From: Rhodospirillales bacterium
GTDB lineage: Bacteria; Pseudomonadota; Alphaproteobacteria; ATCC43930; CGMCC-115725
Assembly: GCA_015654725.1 (NCBI GenBank)
Contig: JAATGI010000027.1
Span: 1-9,437, forward strand
Direction of reading: 5' to 3'
DNA length: 9,437 nucleotides
A program made the position numbers and the translations under genes. A model generated the notes under the pieces. The model saw only the letters and a program-made list of their open reading frames with translations, made no database searches and was not told where the DNA came from. The number at the start of each line of letters is the position of its first letter. Within the stretch, counting starts at the first letter, position 1. Shown here in pieces: positions 1 to 5,711 of this stretch.

Positions 1-53
1 CGCGGCAGCCGGTCGAGCCGCGCGGCGATGGTCGCGGCGGATGAAGAGGCCAT
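1..53 (-). CDS. N-terminus of a leftward gene, possibly an MFS transporter (partial)
   Basis: Read leftward from an ATG at 53-51, the frame is open to the window edge and gives 17 residues, MASSSAATIAARLDRLP. The start is supported by a purine-rich GGGGGAAA ribosome-binding sequence just upstream on the minus strand. The same 16-base string, covering this site and the start codon, recurs at the PuuD-like gene (8501-8516). A short polar leader followed by I-x-A-R-L-x-R-L-P is typical of the N-termini of major facilitator superfamily transporters, just before their first membrane helix, but no helix is visible here. The family is therefore a guess from pattern; the existence of a gene start is better supported. 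Confidence 0.45.
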   Translation of the reverse strand, partial: MASSSAATIAARLDRLP

Positions 54-84
54 GGCGTTTCCCCCGGGGGTTTATTTTTTGGTC

Positions 85-102
85 CGTAGGGTGGAAAAGC
101 GT
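85..102. repeat. Short dispersed repeat, degenerate copy
   Basis: These 18 bases are identical to 4803-4820 (core TAGGGTGGAAAAGCG). At 4803-4832 the repeat continues into AGCGAAATCCACC, so that its ends (GGTGGA...TCCACC) are inverted. Here the second half has decayed to a form ending near 117. It is an intergenic repeat with no coding potential. Confidence 0.6.
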
Positions 103-145
103 GGTGCCTTCCGCCTCACAACCGTTGGGCATTGATGGAAAGATT

Positions 146-201
146 GAACCACCAAGGCACAAAGACACCAAGGGAAATGAGACTTGGTGTCTTGGTGGTT
201 C
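146..201. repeat. Imperfect inverted repeat (hairpin), simple form of the 3984/4839 repeat family
   Basis: The left arm (146-172, starting GAACCACCAAG and ending ACACCAAG) pairs with the right arm (183-201, CTTGGTGTCTTGGTGGTTC), apart from an 8-base bulge (GCACAAAG) in the left arm. The loop is about 10 bases (GGAAATGAGA). The arms match, with scattered substitutions, the outer arms of the two larger repeats at 3991-4118 and 4846-4974, which carry about 81 extra bases in the loop. The right arm ends on the GTTC that forms half of the LexA-like box. Confidence 0.75.
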
Positions 202-212
202 GAATTTTGTTT
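198..212 (+). promoter_or_regulatory. Candidate LexA (SOS) box upstream of uvrA
   Basis: GTTC (198-201), seven bases GAATTTT, then GTTT (209-212). The alphaproteobacterial LexA consensus is the direct repeat GTTC-N7-GTTC, and uvrA is a classical SOS gene, so 7 of 8 conserved positions at about 60 bp before the start codon is suggestive. The left half-site coincides with the end of the repeat's right arm, so chance cannot be excluded. Confidence 0.5.
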
Positions 213-241
213 TGACTAGCCTATCCACAGACACCTGACCA

Positions 242-247
242 TATAAT
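242..247 (+). promoter_or_regulatory. Perfect -10 element (TATAAT) for uvrA
   Basis: TATAAT stands 23 bases before the uvrA ATG, which would put the transcription start near 254 with a leader of under 20 bases. The only good -35-like hexamer, TTGACT at 212-217, is 24 bases away. That is too far for a standard sigma-70 pair, so the -35 is either weak or absent. A short inverted repeat (GTTCT at 249-253, AGAAC at 258-262) sits on the predicted start site. Confidence 0.45.
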
Positions 248-270
248 GGTTCTTCCGAGAACGGCCGGTC

Positions 271-3132
271 ATGCAGGAAATCAAGGTTCGCGGCGCGCGC
301 GAACATAATCTCAAGAACATCGATGTCGATATGCCGCGTGATTCGCTGGTGGTCATCACCGGCCTGTCGGGCTCCGGCAAATCGTCGCTCGCCTTCGACA
401 CCATCTATGCCGAGGGCCAGCGCCGCTATGTCGAGAGTCTGTCGGCCTATGCGCGCCAGTTCCTCGAATTGATGCAAAAGCCCGATGTCGATTCGATCGA
501 CGGCCTGTCGCCGGCGATCTCGATCGAGCAGAAAACCACCTCGCGCAATCCGCGCTCGACCGTCGGCACCGTCACCGAAATCTACGATTACATGCGGCTG
601 CTTTATGCCCGCATCGGCATCCCCTACTCGCCCGCGACCGGCCTGCCGATCGAAAGCCAGACGGTGTCGCAGATGGTCGATCGCGTGCTCGCGCTGCCGG
701 AGGGCACCCGGCTTTATCTGCTGGCGCCGATCGTGCGCGGCCGCAAGGGCGAATACCGCAAGGAGCTGGCCGATCTGCAAAAGCGCGGCTTTCAGCGCGT
801 CAAGATCGACGGCAAGCTGATGGAGATCGACGCGACGCCAGCGCTCGACAAAAAGCTCAAGCACGACATCGCCGTGGTGGTGGATCGCGTCGTGGTGCGC
901 GCCGGCATGGCGCAGCGCCTCGCCGATTCCTTCGAGACCGCCTTGAAGCTCGCCGACGGCATCGCGATCGCCGAGAACGCCGACAAGGGCGAGGAGATCG
1001 TGTTCTCGGCCAAGTTCGCCTGCCCGGTCTCGGGCTTCACCATTCCCGAGATCGAGCCGCGCCTGTTTTCGTTCAACAATCCTTACGGCGCCTGCCCGAC
1101 CTGCGACGGGCTCGGCACAAAATTATTCTTCGATCCCGAGTTGGTGGTGGCGGACGAGCGCTTGAGCTTGCGCGAGGGCGCGGTGGCGCCTTGGGCCAAT
1201 TCGACCTCGCAATATTACATGCAGACGCTCGACAGCATCGCGCGCCATTTCAAGCAAAGCACCACGACGCCGTGGCGCGAGCTGCCCGAGACGGTGCGCG
1301 ACACCATCCTGTTCGGCTCGGGCGAGACGCCGATCGCGATGAAATACGATGACGGGCGGCGCGCCTACACCACCACCAAGCCGTTCGAGGGCGTGATCCC
1401 GAACATGCAGCGCCGTTACGACGAGACCGACAGCGCCTGGGTGCGCGAGGAGCTGGGCCGCTATCACAACACCGCCGAATGCGAGACCTGCCACGGCAAG
1501 CGGCTCAAGCCCGAGGCGCTCGCGGTCAAGATCGACAAGCTCGATATCAGCCAGGTTTCGGAATTCTCGATCTCGGCGGCGGCGCGCTGGTTCGGCGCGC
1601 TCGATGGCAAGCTCAGCGACAAGCAGAACGACATCGCGCGCCGCATCCTGAAGGAGATCAACGAGCGGCTCGGCTTTCTCGAAAATGTCGGGCTGGAGTA
1701 TCTGACCTTGGCGCGCAATTCCGGCACGCTCTCCGGCGGCGAAAGCCAGCGCATCCGCCTCGCCTCGCAGATCGGCTCGGGCCTCACCGGCGTGCTCTAT
1801 GTGCTGGACGAGCCGTCGATCGGCCTCCATCAGCGCGACAACGATCGGCTGCTGCTGACGCTGAAACGGCTGCGCGATCTCGGCAACACCGTGCTGGTGG
1901 TCGAGCATGACGAAGAAGCGATCCGAGCCGCCGATTACCTGATCGATATGGGGCCGGGCGCGGGTGCTCATGGCGGCCACGTCATCGCGGCGGGCCTGCC
2001 GGAGGCGGTGTTGAAGACCCCGGCCAGCATCACCGGGCAATATCTGACCGGGCGGCGCCGCATCGAGGTGCCAGCGACGCGGCGCGCGGGCCATCGCGGC
2101 CAGCGGTTGCGCATCAATGGCGCGCGCGCCAACAATCTGAAAAACATCACCGTCGATTTCCCGCTCGGCAGCTTCACTTGCGTCACCGGCGTATCGGGCG
2201 GCGGCAAATCGAGCCTGATCGTGGACACGCTGTACAAGGCGCTGGCGCGCTCGCTCAACGGCGCGCGCGAGCATCCCGGTCCTTACGATTCGATCCAGGG
2301 CGACGAGAATCTCGACAAGATCGTCGATATCGACCAGTCGCCGATCGGCCGCACCCCGCGCTCCAACCCCGCGACCTATACCGGTGCGTTCTCGCCGATC
2401 CGCGACTGGTTCGCCGGCCTGCCCGAGGCCAAGGCGCGCGGCTATGGGCCGGGGCGCTTCTCGTTCAACGTCAAGGGCGGGCGCTGCGAAGCATGCCAGG
2501 GCGACGGCGTCATCAAGATCGAGATGCATTTCCTGCCCGATGTTTATGTCCAATGCGATGTCTGTCACGGCAAGCGCTATAACCGCGAAACGCTCGAAGT
2601 GATGTTCAAGGAAAAATCCATCGCCGACGTGCTCGACATGACGGTCGATCAGGGCGCCGAGTTTTTCCGCGCGGTCCCCTCGGTGCGCGACAAGCTGACG
2701 ACGCTGCAACGCGTGGGCTTGGGCTATATCCATGTCGGCCAGCCCGCGACGACGCTGTCGGGCGGCGAGGCGCAGCGCGTCAAGCTGGCGAAGGAACTGT
2801 CGCGCCGTGCCACCGGCAAGACGCTCTACATTCTCGACGAGCCGACCACCGGCCTGCATTTCGAGGATGTGAAGAAATTACTCGAAGTGCTTCACGCGCT
2901 CGTGGACCAGGGCAACACGGTGGTGGTGATCGAGCATAATCTCGAAGTCATCAAGACCGCGGACTGGATCGTCGATCTCGGCCCCGAAGGCGGCGACAAA
3001 GGCGGCCGCGTCGTCGCCGAAGGCACGCCCGAACTCGTCGCCGACACGCCGGCGAGCTACACCGGCCAATATCTCCGCGCCTATCTCGCCCGCAGCGGCG
3101 TGGCTGAGAAGAAGAAGCTGAAACGGGCTTAG
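271..3132 (+). CDS. uvrA: UvrABC excinuclease subunit A (UvrA)
   Basis: This is the damage-recognition ATPase of nucleotide excision repair. It acts as a dimer in the cytoplasm, loading UvrB on lesions. The 953-residue length is normal for a complete family member. Visible in order: Walker A-1 (GLSGSGKS, 31-38); first zinc module (C251, C275, C278); CETCHGK in the region before the first signature; ABC signature LSGGESQ (487-493), followed by Walker B LYVLDEPSIGL; Walker A-2 (GVSGGGKS, 640-647); second zinc module (C739, C742, C762, C765); second signature LSGGEAQ (829-835), with Walker B LYILDEPTTGL. The first zinc module reads CPVSG, so the usual second cysteine is serine, a variant I associate with alphaproteobacterial UvrA. 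The ATG at 271 fits the family N-terminus, although the Shine-Dalgarno sequence is weak. It appears monocistronic and is possibly LexA-controlled. Confidence 0.99.
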   Translation: MQEIKVRGAREHNLKNIDVDMPRDSLVVITGLSGSGKSSLAFDTIYAEGQRRYVESLSAYARQFLELMQKPDVDSIDGLSPAISIEQKTTSRNPRSTVGTVTEIYDYMRLLYARIGIPYSPATGLPIESQTVSQMVDRVLALPEGTRLYLLAPIVRGRKGEYRKELADLQKRGFQRVKIDGKLMEIDATPALDKKLKHDIAVVVDRVVVRAGMAQRLADSFETALKLADGIAIAENADKGEEIVFSAKFACPVSGFTIPEIEPRLFSFNNPYGACPTCDGLGTKLFFDPELVVADERLSLREGAVAPWANSTSQYYMQTLDSIARHFKQSTTTPWRELPETVRDTILFGSGETPIAMKYDDGRRAYTTTKPFEGVIPNMQRRYDETDSAWVREELGRYHNTAECETCHGKRLKPEALAVKIDKLDISQVSEFSISAAARWFGALDGKLSDKQNDIARRILKEINERLGFLENVGLEYLTLARNSGTLSGGESQRIRLASQIGSGLTGVLYVLDEPSIGLHQRDNDRLLLTLKRLRDLGNTVLVVEHDEEAIRAADYLIDMGPGAGAHGGHVIAAGLPEAVLKTPASITGQYLTGRRRIEVPATRRAGHRGQRLRINGARANNLKNITVDFPLGSFTCVTGVSGGGKSSLIVDTLYKALARSLNGAREHPGPYDSIQGDENLDKIVDIDQSPIGRTPRSNPATYTGAFSPIRDWFAGLPEAKARGYGPGRFSFNVKGGRCEACQGDGVIKIEMHFLPDVYVQCDVCHGKRYNRETLEVMFKEKSIADVLDMTVDQGAEFFRAVPSVRDKLTTLQRVGLGYIHVGQPATTLSGGEAQRVKLAKELSRRATGKTLYILDEPTTGLHFEDVKKLLEVLHALVDQGNTVVVIEHNLEVIKTADWIVDLGPEGGDKGGRVVAEGTPELVADTPASYTGQYLRAYLARSGVAEKKKLKRA

Positions 3133-3181
3133 TTTTCTAACCGCCGCATTGAAAGTTTTCGTCGCCGGAGTCATTGGGGGA

Positions 3182-3949
3182 ATGGACGAGAGCCGCAGAA
3201 CACGATTTTTGGTGTCGCCCGTCCTCTTTGTAGCGTCGCTGCTGCTAGGCGCTTGGTTCAATGATCCTGATCGGGCGCGTTGCTTCGTTACCGACTTGTT
3301 GCACTGGAACGGCAACGAACTCGGTAATGGTTTGGTAAAAGTCGCTGCCGGTCTGGCCGCTGGCAGTTTAGTCGTATTCGTGGCTGGCTATGTCATCGGA
3401 ACGGTCACGTATTTTGTGTTGCGAGGTTTGTTTAGATTGCCCAGCCTGATTAGTCGGAACAGCGAAAATGTCGACAGTCGCATGCTGCGGTGCTTACGTA
3501 GATTAGTCGATGTAAATTGGCGAATTAGCCGCACTCACGAAGTCTCTCTACCCAAGGAAACGTTGGGAGACATTTGGAACCGATTTGGTTTGAGCCTTCC
3601 GGCGGATTTCCAACGCCAAGAATTGTCAGCTGGGGTCGCATTCGATCACGGGATATTGCAAAAAGAATATGTTGGCATTCACCGTTGGCTCTTTCGACGG
3701 TGGAACGCATTTAGCATCGCAGCGACTTCGCTCACCGGGCTACTGTTGTCACTTGTTATTGGCCACTGTTTCCTTGGCTTCGAATGGCATTGGCGGTGGT
3801 ATGCACCGATTTTGGGTTTCGATATTCTACTCTGCGTCTCGGGGATTTGGGCGTGGTGCGATACCATGAAAATGTTGGAATTCATGGCAAGCCTGCCCAA
3901 GAAGAAACGAGAAACCGATCCCCTGCAAATTTGGCTCCGCCATCGCTAG
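3182..3949 (+). CDS. Hypothetical four-helix membrane protein
   Basis: I do not recognise a family. The frame from ATG 3182 gives 255 residues. A TTG at 3149 would add 11 residues, but the ATG is preferred because GGAG lies about 11 bases upstream and the N-terminus MDESRRTRF then leads directly into a helix. Four hydrophobic segments are visible, near residues 10-27, 54-80, 183-203 and 209-230. Between helices 2 and 3 is a soluble stretch of about 100 residues containing many Arg, and the C-terminus is basic (KKKRE). The gene is noticeably poorer in GC than uvrA and uses codons such as AAT, TTG, GTA and ATT freely, unlike its neighbours. This suggests recent acquisition. It follows uvrA by 49 bp on the same strand, so read-through is possible, but no functional link is apparent. 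Confidence 0.7.
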   Translation: MDESRRTRFLVSPVLFVASLLLGAWFNDPDRARCFVTDLLHWNGNELGNGLVKVAAGLAAGSLVVFVAGYVIGTVTYFVLRGLFRLPSLISRNSENVDSRMLRCLRRLVDVNWRISRTHEVSLPKETLGDIWNRFGLSLPADFQRQELSAGVAFDHGILQKEYVGIHRWLFRRWNAFSIAATSLTGLLLSLVIGHCFLGFEWHWRWYAPILGFDILLCVSGIWAWCDTMKMLEFMASLPKKKRETDPLQIWLRHR

Positions 3950-3983
3950 CGCTTAGGCGGAGAATGCCCATTCTAACCAACTG

Positions 3984-4356
3984 AATTAAACGCCAAGGCG
4001 CGAAGGCGCCAAGAAATGTGATCCCCACCCCGGCGAAAGCCGGGGTCCACCCGTCAGCGGCACGGTGGATACCGGCGTTCGCCGGTATGGCGCAGAGCGC
4101 CACTTGGCGTCTTGGTGTCCCCGGCTTCCGCCGGGGCAGGCTTGGCGGTTCAATTTCTTTTTCCTCCCCCTTGATGGGGGAGGGTGGAATGCCGAGCATC
4201 GGCGAGGCATTTCGGGTGGGGGTGATATTTCTGCCGCGACAACGATCACCCCCACCCGCTCGAAGCCTAACGGCTTCTCGCCTCCCTCCCCCATCGAGGG
4301 GGAGGGATGTTCGGTGCGTCCCTCGACAGTGCGCCGCACGTATGCTCGGGATGAGG
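3984..4356. repeat. Composite palindromic repeat, copy A
   Basis: About 373 bp of non-coding, palindrome-rich sequence duplicated at 4839-5229. The first 127 bp (3984-4110) are identical to 4839-4965; the remainder is diverged but colinear. Parts: outer arms at 3991-4020 and 4102-4118, matching the uvrA-upstream hairpin; an 81-bp insert (4021-4101) holding CCCCGGC-GAAA-GCCGGGG (4028-4045) and ACCGGCG-TT-CGCCGGT (4071-4086); a second hairpin CCCCGGC-TTCC-GCCGGGG (4119-4136); a large nested inverted repeat with arms at 4163-4183 and 4285-4305 (CCTCCCCC type) and inner arms at 4214-4226 and 4245-4257 (GGGTGGGGGTGAT and its complement); and a tail from GTCCCTCGAC (4318) to GCTCGGGATGAGG (ending 4356). 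Frames through it encode only palindrome-derived peptides. Confidence 0.85.
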
Positions 4357-4364
4357 AGAAGGAG

Positions 4365-4796
4365 ATGGCCAAAAGTGATTACACGGATTTTGCCGCGCTG
4401 GACCCGTTCTTCGCGGTGGTGATGGAGGGACTCGCGAGGTTCGTGGATGGCGAGCACTATTTCGACACTCTTGCCGATGATGTTCTATTTGAGTTCCGCT
4501 ATGAATTTCCGGGCTGGCCGCGGGTAACGCGTGGCCGATCCAACCTTATATCGCTCTACGCCGGCTATGGTAACAACATCCGGCTCGATCGCGGCGACGC
4601 GCTGATCGTGCATCCTTCCGAAGACGGCCGTGTCGTGACCCTCGAATACGAGGTGCATGGAAAGGTGCTCGCCACCGGCGCGTCCTATGACAACAGGCTC
4701 GTCTCGATCGCCACGATCGAGAACCGCAAGATCGTTCGATGGCGGGACTACATGGATTCCCTCGCCGCATGGACGGCGTTGAACAAGCCCACTTGA
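4365..4796 (+). CDS. SnoaL/NTF2-like (ketosteroid-isomerase-like fold) protein
   Basis: A 143-residue protein starting at ATG 4365. GAGGAG (4353-4358) provides a good Shine-Dalgarno sequence 6 bases before the start, and the frame upstream runs into repeat DNA, so longer starts are rejected. The layout fits a cone-shaped SnoaL-like domain: an N-terminal helical region (about 1-40, LDPFFAVVMEGLARFVDG), then YFDTLADDVLFEFRYEFPG, a VTRGRSNLISLYAGY segment typical of the 'x-G-R-e-a-i' turn, and strands ending in IVRWRDYMDSLAAW (about 123-136), the usual family C-terminus. Members bind or isomerise small hydrophobic molecules, but the substrate cannot be read from sequence. The gene is isolated, flanked on both sides by the composite repeats, and its promoter must lie in or before copy A. 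Confidence 0.85.
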   Translation: MAKSDYTDFAALDPFFAVVMEGLARFVDGEHYFDTLADDVLFEFRYEFPGWPRVTRGRSNLISLYAGYGNNIRLDRGDALIVHPSEDGRVVTLEYEVHGKVLATGASYDNRLVSIATIENRKIVRWRDYMDSLAAWTALNKPT

Positions 4797-4802
4797 CCGC
4801 CG

Positions 4803-4832
4803 CGTAGGGTGGAAAAGCGTAGCGAAATCCAC
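4803..4832. repeat. Short dispersed repeat with inverted ends
   Basis: The repeat lies 6 bp after the SnoaL stop codon. It has the 18-base core shared with 85-102, followed by AGCGAAATCCACC, and GGTGGA near the left end is inverted as TCCACC at the right. It lies just before repeat copy B, so the two intergenic repeat families are adjacent here and also occur together upstream of uvrA. Confidence 0.6.
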
Positions 4833-4838
4833 CAAACA

Positions 4839-5229
4839 AATTAAACGCCAAGGCGCGAAGGCGCCAAGAAATGTGATCCCCACCCCGGCGAAAGCCGGGG
4901 TCCACCCGTCAGCGGCACGGTGGATACCGGCGTTCGCCGGTATGGCGCAGAGCGCCACTTGGCGTTCTTGGTGTCTCCAGCTTTCGCCAGGGGCAAGCTT
5001 GGCGGTTCACATCATTTTATTTTCCTCCCCCTCGACGGGGGAGGAGGAAATCGAGCGCGACAGCGCGAGATTTCAGGTGGGGGTGATGCCTCGTGCAGGT
5101 GGAGCGATCACCCCCACCCGCTCGACCCACCGGGTCAAGCCCGGTGGTTCTCGCACCCTCCCCCATCGAGGGGGAGGGATGTTCTGAGCGTCCCTCGACT
5201 GTGCGCTAAGGCGCACGCTCGGGATGAGG
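4839..5229. repeat. Composite palindromic repeat, copy B
   Basis: Second copy of the 3984-4356 repeat, in the same orientation, 855 bp downstream. The first 127 bp (4839-4965) are identical to copy A. The second half keeps the order of parts but has diverged: a CCTCCCCC-type hairpin near 5024-5045, GTGGGGGTGAT and its complement around 5087-5120, an added CCACCGGG...CCCGGTGG-type hairpin near 5129-5147, CTCCCCCATCGAGGGGGAG at about 5158-5177, and a tail from GTCCCTCGAC (5190-5199) to GCTCGGGATGAGG (ending 5229) enclosing a perfect GTGCGC-TAAG-GCGCAC hairpin (5201-5216). No coding content. Confidence 0.85.
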
Positions 5230-5272
5230 CGAGGGTTTTCGGTATCGAAGGTATGTACCTGTTCCCCACCAT

Positions 5273-5327
5273 CCTCATCCCGAGCGCGAAGCCCGGACGA
5301 AGTCCGGGCGAGCCGTCGAGGGACACA
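5273..5327. repeat. Inverted partial copy of the repeat tail (copy C)
   Basis: CCTCATCCCGAGC (5273-5285) and GTCGAGGGAC (5315-5324) are the exact reverse complements of the tail ends in copies A and B. The core differs: here it is an 8-bp perfect stem GCCCGGAC-GAA-GTCCGGGC (5291-5309). It faces the copy B tail across 43 bp. Confidence 0.75.
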
Positions 5328-5711
5328 CCAGCGACGTCGCGACTAGAATTTTTTGAATTGAAAATTCTCGCCCTTGAAATTGACGCATCTAGCGTTAGAT
5401 GATTTGTGGCGCGGAACGAAGCCGCTTCGGCACACTGTTTACGGGTAATACGATGCCCGCATTTGGAGAATTAGCTGCAAATTCGCTGCATTAGCAGCAA
5501 AAAGGGGAATCGGCCGGGCCGCGTGAGGCAACGTCGAAATTACCAAACGAACCGAATTTGACGGCTATTGGGGAGCGGCTCGCCGGCAATTCTCTTGCTA
5601 ACACAGGCGAGAAACGGCCGCGCGCGGGTCGCCGGCTTGTGGTCTTGGGTTTCCGTGCGATACTGCGATTCGTAAACGACTTCGATAGGGCCAAAGGGGG
5701 TGCGGGGGTCG
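5328..5711. other. Non-coding, lower-GC intergenic region with several short hairpins
   Basis: No convincing gene is seen on either strand. The region holds three perfect small hairpins: GAATTTT/AAAATTC (5346-5352 and 5361-5367), CATCTA-GCGT-TAGATG (5386-5401) and GCTGC-ATTA-GCAGC (5485-5498, followed by five A). It is richer in A+T than the flanking genes, especially 5340-5400. It must contain the promoter of the radical SAM gene, but I see no confident -35/-10 pair. No tRNA or recognisable ncRNA family is seen. Confidence 0.5.

Noticed and set aside
212..247. TTGACT and TATAAT read as one sigma-70 promoter for uvrA
   Set aside because: The spacing is 24 bases, too long for a standard -35/-10 pair; only the -10 is reported.
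1123..2859. A 578-codon open frame antisense to uvrA
   Set aside because: It lies wholly inside a highly conserved uvrA, is Ala/Arg-rich with no recognisable motif, and is the usual open antisense frame in high-GC coding DNA.
3149..3181. TTG start for the membrane protein
   Set aside because: No Shine-Dalgarno sequence lies before the TTG, and the ATG at 3182 has GGAG upstream and a normal N-terminus.
3984..5327. CRISPR array or insertion sequence
   Set aside because: Repeats are long, palindromic and only two to three in number without regular spacers, and no transposase frame is present.
3882..5402. Several open frames through the composite repeats, giving peptides such as HRAADGWTPAFAGVG
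   Set aside because: These are translations of the palindromic intergenic repeats, recur identically at both copies, and are a well-known source of spurious annotated proteins.
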